From assembly GCA_949775045.1 (NCBI GenBank), contig OX459097.1, forward strand, positions 4,913,185 through 4,977,184: a stretch of 64,000 bases of DNA. Direction: 5' to 3'. The number at the start of each line of letters is the position of its first letter. The first letter of the stretch is position 1. Of this stretch, positions 35,517 through 47,660 are shown in pieces. Source of the stretch: Metridium senile. Lineage: Eukaryota > Cnidaria > Anthozoa > Actiniaria > Metridiidae. A model generated the notes under the pieces. That model saw only the letters and a program-made list of their open reading frames with translations, did not search any database and was not told the DNA's origin. The position numbers and the translations under genes are program-made.

Positions 35517-36446
35517 ATGAACAACGCGACAAATCATCAGCAATTTGTGTGCAGTTTTGTTGAAACATACTTTTTTGAGTACGACAAAAACCACCATTAC
35601 GCAAACACTGTAATATTCCTCGTGGTTTTGAACGGACTCTTGGGGATAATCACGGTAATAAGCAATATGGTCGTCATTATTAGCATCGTCAAAAATCCAG
35701 CACTCCATAGTCCTTCCAATGTTCTTATCCTTGGCTTGGCGTTCTCGGATCTTGGTGTGGGGATTATCTGCCAGCCTCTATTCTGTGTCCTTAAAGTCTT
35801 GGAATTAAATCATCAAACGAGCAAAGCGACTTTATGCCATATAAGTGTAGCGTTTAACACTTGTTCATGGCTACTGGTAGTAGTATCTTTCTTAACTCTC
35901 ACTTCCATTACTGCTGATAGGTTTCTGGCCGTGCAGCTGCACCTCAGATACCAATCTGTTGTTTCCACAAAAAGGTACACACTTCTCATAATCTCGATTT
36001 GGGTTTTCTGTATCGCTGGAATAACTGTCAAGCGACTCGTTCAAAATTTCAGTGCGTTGCAAGTACTCTCAATAATCCTTGGTACGATTTTTATTTCGTT
36101 AAATGGAATTCTCATTTACAGAATCTCGCAAGTGATCAGTCGACACGCGGCTCAGATCCAAGCCCAGGAACAGTCCACTCAGTCGACGAACATCAACATG
36201 CCAAGATACAAGAAATCTGTCAACACAATGTATTATATTATAGGTGCCTTTGTGCTGTGTTATATTCCGTTTTTCATAACTATATTGATACACTCGGCTT
36301 TATCCACAAGACCTTTCATTGTATATTGGTGTTATTTTATTTCAGGGGCGTTAGTTTTGTGGAACAGTGCTCTAAACCCAGTGATTTACTGCTGCAAAAA
36401 CAAAGACATACGAAATGCTGCTTTACAGCTCATTACAAGAACGTAA
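35517..36446 (+). CDS. Intact orphan class A (rhodopsin-like) GPCR
   Basis: Single exon, 309 aa, seven hydrophobic segments. Starts at the first ATG (CCATGAACAACG), giving an N-glycosylation site NAT. TM1 has a SNMVVI motif, TM2 LILGLAFSDLGVG, TM3 ends in ADRFLAV (DRF instead of DRY), TM6 reads YYIIGAFVLCYIPF in place of CWxP, and TM7 has NPVIYCC. Loop 2 outside is very short without the usual Cys, and TM5 lacks its Pro, features known from melanocortin/cannabinoid-type (MECA) receptors. Cytoplasmic loop 3 has MPRYKKSVNTMYY, shared by all paralogues here. The C-terminal tail ends right after helix 8. Ligand unknown. Confidence 0.92.
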   Translation: MNNATNHQQFVCSFVETYFFEYDKNHHYANTVIFLVVLNGLLGIITVISNMVVIISIVKNPALHSPSNVLILGLAFSDLGVGIICQPLFCVLKVLELNHQTSKATLCHISVAFNTCSWLLVVVSFLTLTSITADRFLAVQLHLRYQSVVSTKRYTLLIISIWVFCIAGITVKRLVQNFSALQVLSIILGTIFISLNGILIYRISQVISRHAAQIQAQEQSTQSTNINMPRYKKSVNTMYYIIGAFVLCYIPFFITILIHSALSTRPFIVYWCYFISGALVLWNSALNPVIYCCKNKDIRNAALQLITRT

Positions 36447-36839
36447 GCTTCAATCAGAGTTCATAGAGTCCCTGTATGAACTCTGCTTCAATGGTGGATT
36501 AATGTCAGTAAAGGATATTCTACGCTCGAAATCGTCAAGTGTGCTTACTGCTTCGACGTCGACTTTTCTAAGCGATCTTGATGGTCGAAATCGACCATAT
36601 CTGACATGTCAGAAACTGACCATCAAATTCGCTGGAGATTGACGACGTAAACGATCGCTCGACCAAGCGTAGAAATTCGCCTAGTGTGTGGTCGCCTTAA
36701 CACTTTTTACGGTGTTCAATTGGAAGTTGACGACTGAGTGCTGCAAACTAGCACATCCCCGTAGATGTTTTCGTTTTACACCATTACAATTATTAAAAAA
36801 GGAAACAGTATCAAGATAGAACTTCTTGAAAAACAACAA

Positions 36840-37030
36840 ACAAACAACCAGACCACGAATGAAAGAATTAAAGACACGGCCAAATATTAATATTATTATA
36901 TTAATATTACTCCGATGTCAAAGTTGGGGGATGTTGGTCGTCCCTTGAAGTGGTCGAGACCTGTATTTTGGCCCTGCTCAGGTTATCCCCAGTTAATGAA
37001 AAGGATCACCAACAGAGTTTTGTTGACCCT
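36840..37030. repeat. 3' flank duplicated with the GPCR (pair of 34000-34230)
   Basis: Same ordered blocks as 34060-34230. Beyond it, 37040-37150 is purine-rich and 37150-37840 has nothing recognisable. Confidence 0.65.
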
Positions 37031-37847
37031 TTCTGATCAGTAAGGGAAGAGAGAGAAACAGCAAAAATAGACAGGGAAGAGGAAGAAAAAGAGGTAAAAA
37101 TAGAGGGAAGAAGGAGAATTAAGATAAACATGTAAAGGGAGGAGGGAATAGGTCGATTTTATCTAATTAATTATTGAACTATTAAGTCTTATTGGACTGA
37201 TTGTAATATTATTTGGGCCAATTTGATGCCGGAACAGCTCATTTCTGAAATACTAAATTACTAAATAGTTCAAATGTGTACCATTTGCACTTTAATGAAA
37301 AGCCTCAATAGCTTTTTTTAGAAAGAACAGAGAAAATCAGGGAGGAGGGATAAGTGGTCGAAAAAATTAGGGAAAAGCGAGAAAAATGGTATCTAGTAAC
37401 ATTTTGTGAGGAAGGATATTTTAATCCCTGTTCAGCTCTACCCTTTGTATGAAAACAAGTAGTAGCAGTCGAACCGCTGCCGGTCCGGTCAAAGCCATAT
37501 AAATGCGTGAGATATCAGATACTGTAAAAACGTCAATCGTTTTCTCGATGATTTAATTTAAACATTTATTGAAAATTAAAATTTCAACCAAATATTTATA
37601 GCAAGTATTTGTATTTTTTGGTTAGATAACCTAACTATAATTGAAATACTAAAACTGACTGAGATCTCTTATACAATTCCCCAAACAGAGAGCTAGTGAC
37701 GTTAATAAACGGTGACATCAATATTTCTTCTATAGGCTTCCTATACTTCCGTAGTCGTATGCTGGTGTTTTGGGACACTTGATCCAAGTCTCGAATCCTT
37801 TAGATTGACTGTAAATACATGAAAATCAAATGAGAATAGTAAAGGAA

Positions 37848-37987
37848 TGGTCGATAATTAGCGTGCGTATATCCAGTTCTGGAAGCACGATGGTAGCGTA
37901 AGAGTCGCACGAGGCTTTAGCCGAGTGCGACTCTAGCTACCAGAGTGCTTTCAGAACTGGATATACGCACGCTAATTATCGACCATT
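37848..37987. repeat. Hairpin of about 140 bp
   Basis: TGGTCGATAATTAGCGTGCG...CCAGTTCTGGAAGCAC is followed, after GAGGCTTTAGCCGAG, by its near-perfect reverse complement. Probably a MITE end. Confidence 0.8.
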
Positions 37988-37990
37988 TCT

Positions 37991-39386
37991 TTTATAACAT
38001 AGGCCCTTTTTTCAGTAAAATAATACAATTTTATTAACCGAGCGGGAGGTCTGTACAGGAGAATCTCGGGTGAAGTCGGAAAGAACAGACCGAACGCAAT
38101 GAGAACCCGACCAAGGTCAAGCTAAGATTCTCCTGTACAGACCGACCAAGCTCAGTTAATAAGATTTTTATGTTATGATCACAATTATTTTCGATAAAAA
38201 AGTAATATTGTTTTAATTTAATTAACGACGCGCGTACATTGCTTTCAAATGGCTTCCCAGTAATTTTACTGAAAAAGAGCGGGTTGTCAGAAACCGGTTT
38301 TCATTCATCATGCCTGTGACTGCTGCATGCTTCGACAAACCTACAGTGATTTTAATGCCAAAATATTAAAATTATGGCAGCTTTCTTCATCATTCCAAAT
38401 CAAAGATAGTTTAAAGACAAAGGCTTTTGTTTATACCTCTACATCAAAGAAAGTCAAGAAACAAAAAACAAGTTTTACAAAGGATTTTAGCTGACACGAA
38501 CTGAAGTGAGCCACAATGGATGTTGAAACGAGTTGAAATTCGTCTTGTAGACGTTTGCATCGAGCAAAAGAGCCTTTCAAAACGCTTATTTTTCGATAAA
38601 CAATAATAAGAACTTTAAACGAAATCACCGTCAACTGTTGAAGGAATTAATCTATCTGTGTCGTACTTAATGAAGAAGATGAAAGACATGAAAGCATGAT
38701 GATCGCTGACAAATCTTTGAATCGAGAAAAAACGGCCTTTTCCAAGATTTTTTTAACCTTTTGTATGCAGACAAAGAAAGACAAGAACACTTCCTGACTT
38801 CAAAAACGTTGTTAACTTTGTAGAAAAACTTATCGTGAATTTTACTACAGCTTTTTAAAAGTAACTGAAAAACAACGATATCTCTCAGCAAAAGATAGCT
38901 CAACTCACCGCCGTGTTGTTTACAAGGAAAGATAAAAACTAAAACTATTGTTTTCAACTATTATCGAGGTATGTGAACGAGCTTTATATTTTTTAGAGAA
39001 TTAAAATAATACCCTTTTGTGTATTCTCTCTGGAGTCTATCTGATTTGATTTTTTCAACTTTTGCTTATTAAAATGTATGCAAAAACAACCAATGCTCGC
39101 CACCTATTTGCAAATTTTTGTAGGTTTTGGTCGACCTTTCTCGAAGTTTTTCGCCTTTTTCCTCTACTGGCTCAAAATTTTCTTCAAATATGTCGAAAGC
39201 AAAACAGGAAAGTCGTTGCTGTCGTCCAATGCGGCCATTTTAATTTGTTTTTGTCGCAAAAAAAGTAAAAATTTGAAAAGCCTCACATTCAATTTCTATG
39301 GGATATCTCTATGGGATATCCATTTCTTGTCAATAGAAAATAAGCCAATCAGAGCGCGCGATTCTACTTGCCTATGTTATAATAAA
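37991..39386. mobile_element. MITE of about 1.4 kb with 13-bp inverted ends and an internal hairpin
   Basis: TTATAACATAGGC at the left tip matches GCCTATGTTATAA at 39372-39384. Inside, 38048-38150 is a hairpin (TCTGTACAGGAGAATCT and its complement). On the minus strand near the right tip the module CGCGCGCTCTGATTGG is followed by an ATGGCCGCA start codon context (near 39235), the same layout as at 22499-22560. No intact ORF. Confidence 0.65.
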
Positions 39387-39429
39387 TGATATCAGAACAA
39401 TAATAGAATGATACCGTAAATTAATGTCT

Positions 39430-39800
39430 TTGATAATGATGATGATAATGTTGATGATGTTGATGATGTCAATGATGTGATGATAATGATGATGTTAATG
39501 ATGTTAATGATGATGATGATGATGATAATGATGATGTTGATGATGTTAATGATGGTGATGATGATAATGATGATGTTGATGATGTTAATGATGATGATGA
39601 TGAGGATGATGATAATGATGATGTTGATGATGTTAATGATGGTGATGATGATAATGATGTTGTTGATGATGTTAATGATGATGATGATGATGATAATGAT
39701 GATGTTGATGATGGTGATGATAATGATGATGTTGATGATGTTAATGATGGTGATGATAATGATGATGTTGATGATGTTAATGATGGTGATGATGATGCAC
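39430..39800. repeat. GATGATGTTGATGATGTTAATGAT microsatellite
   Basis: About 370 bp of GAT/GTT/AAT triplets; an inverted CATCATCATTAT tract lies at 40205-40325. A 110-bp segment (TTCCAAAGATGCTACTAAAAAAGGATGATGCGG) is duplicated at 39847 and 39962. Open frames here are repeat artefacts. Confidence 0.9.
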
Positions 39801-40479
39801 TAATATGATCGTAGTGATAATAATGATAACGATGGTAATGATGATGATTCCAAAGGTGCTACTAAAAAAAGGATGATGCGGACAATAATGATGATGATTA
39901 AAATTAGTGGTAATCGTGATGATGATTGTGGCGATGAGATGATGATGTTGATGATTATGATGATTCCAAAGATGCTACTAAAAAAGGATGATGCGGGCAA
40001 TAATGATGATGATAAAAATCAGTGATAATGCTGATAATCATATATGGTGGCGATGAGACGATGGTGATTATTGGCATGTTTGTTTGTCATACATTCTTTC
40101 ATACGAGCCTCTAGCCCGGATGTAATGTCGAATCTAAGTTATGCCATTAATAGATTGATTGATTGTTTGTTAACGATATGATGATGGTGATATGAGCTCA
40201 AAAATGATACTATATTCATCACGTCATCATCATATCGTCTTCAGCACCATCATCATCATCATTATCATCATCATTATCATCATCATTATCATCATCATCA
40301 TCATCATTATCATCATCATCATAATTGCGCCAATCTCATTTTTATTATCAAGAGATAGGTAAAGGAAATTGTGTTGATGGCTTTTGACAAAAGGTAAGCA
40401 CATTCGTAGCATGCTTCCTTAAAAGCTTACAATTGCAGTTCCTTACCCCACTCTATACCATCATGCAACGCAGGCGCGC

Positions 40480-43000
40480 TCACCTGGGCTGTGATTGGCT
40501 ATCCTGATATCTCCTACATATATTCTTACAGTCCTGTACATCTTGTCGAACAAGCTCCAGCAGTGCTTCGTGTTGTCGGTTAAGTCTACAAAAGAACGTC
40601 AGTCTGCTTTTGATTCGGTTTGTAGTGTCTTCATTGATGCAGTTTCTAAACGCGTCCAGTCGCAGTTTTTCTTTTTCAATGAGGTGGTCTTGTTCTTGTT
40701 GTGCGACGCGGAATTGACTTAGCATGCTGATGATGCGTTCTCTACACTCGTCAACCTCGTCGCCATTCTGTGCTCTTTTTCGCCAGTTGAGCACTTCCAT
40801 TCGTACTTGCACCTAAATAAATCAATCTTATTTTATTATAGATACACATTAACACATAGCACTAGAAAGCTATGTATACGTATCTGTTGAAGAAATAGAA
40901 AACGAGTAATTTTAAGAAGACGGGAGAAGTGTTAGGAGAAGCACGACGCGTAGCAGAGTGCTTCTCAGCGCTTCTCAAGTCGTCTTGAAATTCCCAAGTG
41001 CTCTATAACTCGAAAGATCACTGTTGCCGCGTTTTCTATTTCTTTTATAAAATTTCCAAACAAATCGACGTTCCGTGCTCTGATAAAGAACGCTTCTCAG
41101 CCAGTCAAAGCTCGCGATTTATATCAAATATTTCATAAATTTCCGTTATACAATGCATTTCAATTTATTATTCTTTTAGTATAGATACCTTTTTCACTTA
41201 ATATATGTAGCATTCATTTCACTTGTTTTTGTTTTTGTTTTTTTGTTTTATTTTTTTTTGTAATTGTATTTAATTTAGCAAAGGAAGTTAATGGAGACAA
41301 AAGTACCTTCCAACAATGTAAAAGCGGCTAAACTAGTGACAGCTGCGCATGTCAACGTAGAAGCATGCATATCTTATCTATTCAGAACGGGATAATTGGT
41401 TGAACATTTTATATATTTGAAAATCGTTACAAACCTGTAGTTTTTTCTTTTCATCTTGGATATTCTGACAAAGTTTCATGAAGTGTTCAAACTTGTAGTC
41501 TGGTGGTGTTTGTGACATAAACACAGCCTAGAAAACATAACACACCGCATTACTGACAGAAAAAGCTCACGGCTACATGGAGGAGAGCTGATTCAGGAAC
41601 ACGACGACGACGACGAACAGATAAATACATTTGTCTTTCGTAAAGTTATCGTCTGTTACTTCAATATGTTGAGCTTATACGGCCTAAGTATCAGTTATTT
41701 TCTTTTACTCCATTTGTATTCCTTGAATTAAATAGCACCGACCGATCGTTTTATTTTTTTTACTTCAGATTCAATTTTTATTTTTATAAACTATATGCAA
41801 GCTTTCTAATCAGCACAAACAGTTTTAAATCGATACTTACCTTAGTAAATACACATTTAAGATACTTACATACAATAACATCAATACAACAATATCACGT
41901 GTCGCAGGTAGTTTGTTCAGTTATGTCGTTGTCATAGTTACCAGATCGTTAGTACGCATGTGTAGTAGTGTTGGTTTTTAGAAGAACAAAAGTTTAACAA
42001 TAAATTCAACTGATTTTCGAATAAGGCGTGGCAGCTGCTTTTTACGGCTTGTTACGTCAGTGTCTTCGGTCAGCAGTTGATGTTGGTAATTCCATGCGTC
42101 GGTTCAGTGTTCAGTTGCAGCTCGAAACCCAACATAAGACATTAGTTACAACAAACACACAGTAATATTAGTAATTAATACAAACCTAATATTATTAGTT
42201 TGATTAAAAGCTAAGAGTATTTGTAAGACATGATATAAAGTTATATTATTAAATTTATCCATAAAAACTATGTAATTTTCAATGAAAAATTGTCTTAATT
42301 TAAACATGTTTATTGAAATATACATATATTTTTATTCATATCATTCACTGAAGTTCACTAGCTCATGTAATTACTGAAATAATTATAAACTAAAACCAAC
42401 GATCGTAGAATTCATTCATTCAAATTTCTAACAAAATACTCGATGTTGGTAAATTGATTTTTCTTCATTATTTTTTTTAAATTAACAGCAGTACTTCCTC
42501 GCAGGTGCCCAAATGCAAGGCTATAGTACTGGGGCCAGTTGTACGAAAGGTGGATAAAGTTATCCGCGGATAAAAGTTATCCACTGTATAGGTTATAGAT
42601 TTTATCCGCTGGATAAGGATTTATCCAGTGGATAGCGCTATTGAGGCAGTTTCGTACAACCAGCCCCAGATGTATAACTTCACAAAACAATGCAAGATTG
42701 TATATATAATTGTTTATGTAGGGATCGGGGTATAAGAAAAAAGCGAAGTAATGGCATAAATTATGTCGATACAGTATTGATCGACTCATCCATGTTTACA
42801 TCATTTTTTTGTAGATATGTTTTAGTTGGTAATTAGTTTTAAAATTGATATATTTTTGTGAAAAGGCCTTGGCTACCTGTGTTTACTATAATATCATCTG
42901 CCTAGGGTTTGTTCAGACTCACCTTGTTATTTGGCAGTTTTGCTGGTGGCAGGGCGGGTGGCTTGTTTGCTAGTCCTATTGAACTAATCGTCGTTCCCAT
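40480..43000 (-). CDS. Small coiled-coil protein with N-myristoylation signal (167 aa)
   Basis: Three coding exons: 43000-42923, 41527-41435, 40812-40480, all GT-AG and phase 0. The protein starts MGTTISS, matching the myristoylation rule G2 and S6, followed by a Pro-rich segment (PPALPPAKLP). The second exon has TPPDYKFEHFMKLCQNIQ. The last exon is a charged, heptad-like helix (residues about 58-160: REIISML-like RERIISMLSQFR, QEQDHLIEKEKLRLD, NRQHEALLELVRQD). No transmembrane helix. Expected: membrane-tethered cytosolic adaptor or structural protein (inference). Family not recognised. A TATA-driven 5'-UTR exon precedes it. The introns contain nothing coding; a hairpin (AGAAGCACGACGCG...) is at 40925-40980. 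Confidence 0.75.
42529..42669. mobile_element. 141-bp MITE with 20-bp inverted ends
   Basis: CTGGGGCCAGTTGTACGAAA and its complement (18 of 20 match) bound a core of GGATAA/TTATCC motifs. Lies in the first intron of the coiled-coil gene. Confidence 0.85.
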
Positions 43001-43770
43001 TGTATCTAAAAAGACGCCAAATTTAGAAAAATTCTAAAAAAAAATCGTTGGTAAAGATTTTTTTAAATGGACTTTTACCCTTTTAATTCTCATTTCGACA
43101 TATTCAATGCTTAAAATAAAACGATAATTATTATAACTTATACTATTCTATTTACTTATTTGTTCAAATTAAATTTCAAATTCATTTTTTCTTGCAAATA
43201 TTATGCTTACTTTTCGGGTTTTCAGCCGTTCAGAAATAGATAAAATTTCAAAATTTGAAGAATAATGGAAATGTTTCCCTATTTATTTTTAAAAAATATT
43301 GCTATTACTAGTTATACAAGCTCCCATTATTTTTAGTTATTGTCCATTTTCAAAGTGTTTTTATAACAGACACAAAATATCAATTTATTACAATGTTCTA
43401 TCTTGAGGAAAATACAAAAACTTAGTATAATATACATTAATGCTTTAAATCTACGATATATGTATCAATTTTTCTTCATAATACTATTTCGCAATATGTT
43501 ATTATTTATGCATGATTAGCAGGTCGTCGAATGGGGCACGTCTTTCTGCATATAACAATTCCAATTCCATTTTATATTTCATTTAAAAAACCCTTTTTAA
43601 GTAATCTCGGAACTGCACATCTTTAAGGCCTTAATTGTTCATTAATATTCGAAAAGATATTGGAAGTTTGAACAAAAATTGGGCTTTTGGTTAGATATAA
43701 AGTAACGGTTTTCAAAGACTAAAGAGAGTAAAAGTATTGCAAGGATAAACCGCAAAAATGGTCAACTCAC

Positions 43771-43802
43771 CTTTAAGTTAACTGTACTGAACGTAGGAAA
43801 CA
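43771..43802 (-). other. Probable 5'-UTR exon of the coiled-coil gene
   Basis: Ends with AAAG and a GTGAGT donor at 43770. It lies 25-55 bp downstream of a TATA box on the same strand. The next acceptor (TTTTTAG before 43005) begins five bases before the start codon. The transcription start is estimated, not seen. Confidence 0.5.
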
Positions 43803-43824
43803 AGGATGAACTCTAGGCTTGTGC

Positions 43825-43831
43825 TTTTATA
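43825..43831 (-). promoter_or_regulatory. TATA box (TATAAAA)
   Basis: On the minus strand the sequence reads CCCGTATAAAAGCACAAG, a strong TATA consensus at the right distance from the inferred UTR exon. Confidence 0.55.
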
Positions 43832-44299
43832 CGGGATGCAGTTACTTCCAAATAATGTTTTCCTGTATGATTGCAGCATAATATGTGCTATATCCAAACA
43901 AAGTGCAGATACGATGAGGTGAAATCATCGACCCAGTAGGGAGGAGTGGGGGTGTTTTAGATGAAATCATGTCCAATCGATTGTCGCTTGCAAGGTGGGG
44001 TCGTGACTCAAGAGCGCATGGGTTAATACGCCCAAATTGTAAGATAACATCTACGTTGTCCAATATGGATTTGGGTAATTTAAAAAAATGATGAAATATA
44101 TCGTGTGGCTGACACAAATAACGGATTAAATTGAGTTAATGTAATGTGGACATGCAGGCGTTAGGCGATGCTGTATTTCAAATATATTTATTCGAGTATT
44201 TATATTATGAATTTATTTGATCCGTCACAGGCTAAACAAGTTAAGTCAACGTCTGACTGTTGTTGAAATGATCTTGTTGTTTGGAGTGGTGGTCTTAAA

Positions 44300-44335
44300 G
44301 ATGTTGTTGTTATTGTTGTTGTTGTTGTTATTGTT

Positions 44336-44366
<31 letters not shown>

Positions 44367-44367
44367 C

Positions 44368-44398
<31 letters not shown>

Positions 44399-44486
44399 GA
44401 TGTTCTTGTTATTATTGTTGTTAATGTTGTTCTTGTTCTTGTTGATGTTGATGTTGATGTTGATGTTGATGTTGAGGTTGTTGAGG

Positions 44487-44528
<42 letters not shown>

Positions 44529-44543
44529 ATGTTGTGATGTTGA

Positions 44544-44596
<53 letters not shown>

Positions 44597-45050
44597 ATTT
44601 TGTTGTTGATGTTGTTGATGTTGTTGATGTTGTTGATGTTGTTGATGTTGTTGATGTTGTTGATGTTGTTGATGTTGTTGATGTTGTTGATGTTGTTGAT
44701 GTTGTTGATGTTGTTGATGTTGTTGATGTTGTTGATGTTGTTGATGTTGTGGATGTTGTTGTTGTTGATTTTGTTGTTGATGATTTTGTTGTTGATGTTG
44801 TTGATGTTGTTGATGTTGTTGATGTTGTTGATGTTGTTGATGTGGTTGATGTTGTTGATGTTGTTGATGGTGTTGTTGTTGTTGTTGTTGTTGATGGTGT
44901 TGTTGTTGTTGATGGTGTTGTTGTTGTTGATGGTGTTGTTGTTGTTGATGGTGTTGTTGTTGTTGATGGTGTTGTTGTTGTTGTCGTTGATGTTGATGTT
45001 TTTGTTGTTTTTGTTGTTGTTGATGTTGATGTTTGTGTTGTTGATGATGT
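44300..45050. repeat. GTT/GATGTT trinucleotide-hexanucleotide array
   Basis: About 750 bp of TTG and TTGTTGATG units; long open frames on both strands are artefacts. 43840-44200 holds no gene. Confidence 0.93.
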
Positions 45051-45269
45051 GGTCAACCCTTATTTCATCATATTCTAAACGTGTTTTGTTGCTGTCGGCT
45101 GATGACGTTACTCTTGTTGTTATTGATATTATTGTCAATCTTATTATAATAATAAAATAATAAATCACTTTTTTCGTTTTACATCTCAATCTATTTAGCC
45201 AGTAACTGATTGAAGAGACTCAGACTCAATACCTCTACGTTAAATATTTAAGCACATAACTCTGCTCAC

Positions 45270-46030
45270 ATATGGTAAGCCAAACATGACAAAAGTATAC
45301 TAGAATTAAACCAATGTGTGAAATAAGAAATCACTCGAAGACTCTCCACTCGGTCAATATTCACCGATAATCACTTCGCCTTTGGCGAATATTTGTTAAA
45401 TATGAAATATATAATTCACTATATGAGAAAGAAAACTTACATGACAAGAATATGAAATCGTTTAATGAAAATAACGAGAACAAAATTCACCTAGTGAAAT
45501 GTTTTGAAATCACTACCCGAAAATATCGATTCGCAATCACAATGACATTTTGACTTTTGTGAGCCTTTGAGCACCTTTGTCAGCGGTATGATAGAAAATG
45601 GTGGACATAACTATAAGTCCTCAAGATATGAGAAATTGTGGAAGGAATTGGAGAACTCTGCTATAGAATTTGTCTTTAAGCTGCTGATTCTATTAAACTT
45701 GAAGCCTGTCAAAGAAGGGTGGAAGAGCATTTTTACGTTGCATGTCTAGTATTTCTACATCATTCTAAGAAGTCCTTATTAACGAATTAATTGATATTTG
45801 TGATTGCGAACCGATATTTTCGGGTAGTGATTTCAAAACATTTCACAAGGTGAATTTTTTTCTCGTTATTTTCATTAAACGATTTCATATTCATGTCATG
45901 TAATTTTTCTTTCTCATATAGTGAATTATATATTTCATATAGTGTTATTATTATTTCACATAGTGATTTCTTATTTAACATAGTAATTTCATTCTAGTAT
46001 ACTTTTGTCATGTTTGGCTTGCCATATTCA
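45270..46030. mobile_element. Fold-back repeat with arms of about 240 bp
   Basis: 45276-45545 and 45790-46025 are reverse complements (AAACATGACAAAAGTATACT, TATAATTCACTATATGAGAA, AAATCACTACCCGAAAATAT). The left arm is interrupted at 45331-45410 by part of the MITE family seen at 22466-22950 (TATTCACCGATAATCACTTC). The loop holds one short unrecognised frame (45567-45749). Confidence 0.8.
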
Positions 46031-46141
46031 CATTACTAACAATATTTTTATTGTTGTTACTAGCTGATATTGTTAATGAATTAATAGTTTTTTTTAACGT
46101 TTCAATCTTATGCTGTCTTAAAGTTTCGTTAGAGTGTATCT

Positions 46142-47062
46142 TTACTGAATAAGACGATGCGCAGCATTTCTGATCTCCCCTATCCTCCAGCAATAGATAA
46201 CAGGATTAACGACTCCATTGAACATAATAAAAGTTTCGGCAAAGACAAAGAATGACAGTATTTCTAGATTCCTTTCGATAAAAATCGAGGTCACCATAGC
46301 AGCAATTGCTAAAGGAACATAGCTCAATACAAAAGCACCAATAACATAATACATGGTGTTGACCGATTTCTTGTATCTTGGCATGTTCATGTTCTGCTGG
46401 ACGGACTGTTCCTGGGCGTGAATTTGAGCTGAATGTCGACGAATCGCTCGAGCGATAATGATTATAAAATAACAGTTTAATCCAAGCATCACAAACACAT
46501 ATACACTCCCCAAGATGTGCAGTATCTTGACAGCGACAAACTGACGAAAAGCAGTTACACCACCTCCACCAAACACCCATATAAAACCAAGAAGGATGAT
46601 ATAACGTCTCACTGTTACGTATTCTTGGTATCGCAGGTGGAGATACACGGCTAAAAATCTGTCTAAAGTTATAGCTGTTAAAGTAAAAAAAGAAATAATC
46701 GCAAGAAACCAAAATGAAGAATGATACATCTTAGCAGCCAAGCAAAAAACCTTCAAGTTATGCTCCAAATCAACGTATTTCATAACAACAAATACAGGTT
46801 GCGCAAAGACCGCTACACCAAAGTCTGAAATGGCTAGTCCAAGGATTAAGATATTGGAAGGAGTCTGAATAGAAGCTGTCCTGCATATTGTGAATATTAC
46901 TAAGATGTTGGAAATGGACGCAGTTACACTTATAACTATATTGACCGCAATCAGTGTATGAATGCAGTTGATGTAGACTGTGTTATATTCAAAAAGAAGG
47001 AAAGGGATGGGATATGGAGGACATAATTCTAACTTCTCTTTTCCATCCGTAACGTTTGCCAT
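46142..47062 (-). CDS. Intact orphan class A GPCR
   Basis: Single exon, 306 aa, start MANVTDGKEK chosen because every minus-strand paralogue begins here and it gives an N-glycosylation site (NVT). TM2 has LILGLAISDFGVA, TM3 Cys is present (VFCLAAK), then LDRFLAVYLHLRYQ. TM4 carries FGGGG; loop 2 is only a few residues long with no Cys. Loop 3 has RRHSAQIHAQEQSV and MPRYKKSVNTMYYVIGAF, and TM7 NGVVNPVIYCW. The protein stops after helix 8 (RLIQ), leaving no phosphorylatable tail. About 90 percent similar by eye to the gene at 57940. Confidence 0.92.
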   Translation of the reverse strand: MANVTDGKEKLELCPPYPIPFLLFEYNTVYINCIHTLIAVNIVISVTASISNILVIFTICRTASIQTPSNILILGLAISDFGVAVFAQPVFVVMKYVDLEHNLKVFCLAAKMYHSSFWFLAIISFFTLTAITLDRFLAVYLHLRYQEYVTVRRYIILLGFIWVFGGGGVTAFRQFVAVKILHILGSVYVFVMLGLNCYFIIIIARAIRRHSAQIHAQEQSVQQNMNMPRYKKSVNTMYYVIGAFVLSYVPLAIAAMVTSIFIERNLEILSFFVFAETFIMFNGVVNPVIYCWRIGEIRNAAHRLIQ

Positions 47063-47280
47063 GACAAAACCAAATTCCCAAATGAGCGTTTTCAAGATAA
47101 TTTAAATTTAAAGTCTACAACACACCTGCAGCGCTATATTTTGATTAAAATTGCAATTCAAGAGAAAGTCAATATTCTCTTGTTTAAACTAATAAGTAAA
47201 CTTGTTTTCAATTACAATGGAGGCATCAAAACAGTATTAAAAAATCATATTAATTGCGTCATGTCTATTTGTTTTGAAAG

Positions 47281-47660
47281 ATTGTACTCAATTAATATCC
47301 ATTAATAAGTCTGTGAGTTGTGACAGTGTATTTGTACAGCTGCATCGATGAGGACAACCATTGGTACACACGTAGCCTTGGGATTCAAGGAAGCCTAACG
47401 ACATCAACAGGGATAGCAGAATGACTATCCCTGCAGCATGTTCCGGTTATTAACACTCCACCAGACCAATCCCAATCAACCCTGAAAGGATTACGACAAC
47501 CGGTATATAAGACCTAGTCTCATTCCAGTCTACCTATCACCTGATGAAGACAAGCAGGATAAGATCTCAATGATGGGTTACTTCGACGGTTGACGGTTAA
47601 AGGTTTCTCTCTTTTTCGGTGAAAATAAGACAATGAAATCAATATAAGAAAATTGCTAGC
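47281..47660. repeat. Duplicated 5' flank of GPCR genes (copy 1)
   Basis: Matches 59110-59505 over its whole length (for example CGTAGCCTTGGGATTCAAGG, CGGTATATAAGACCTA, AGCAGGATAAGATCTCA). Both lie the same distance upstream of a GPCR start codon, so the duplicated unit reached to about 47660. It contains TATATAAG on the plus strand. 47660-48880 shows no gene. Confidence 0.8.

Noticed and set aside
39477..39803. Met-rich 108-codon frame
   Set aside because: Microsatellite translation.
44200..45189. Asn/Thr- or Leu-rich frames up to 329 codons
   Set aside because: Translation of the GTT/GATGTT array; no unique sequence of coding character.
47510..47560. CTGATGA block as a hammerhead ribozyme core
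   Set aside because: The conserved GAAA after a stem II and the pairing arms are not visible; the second copy reads CTGGTGA, breaking the core.
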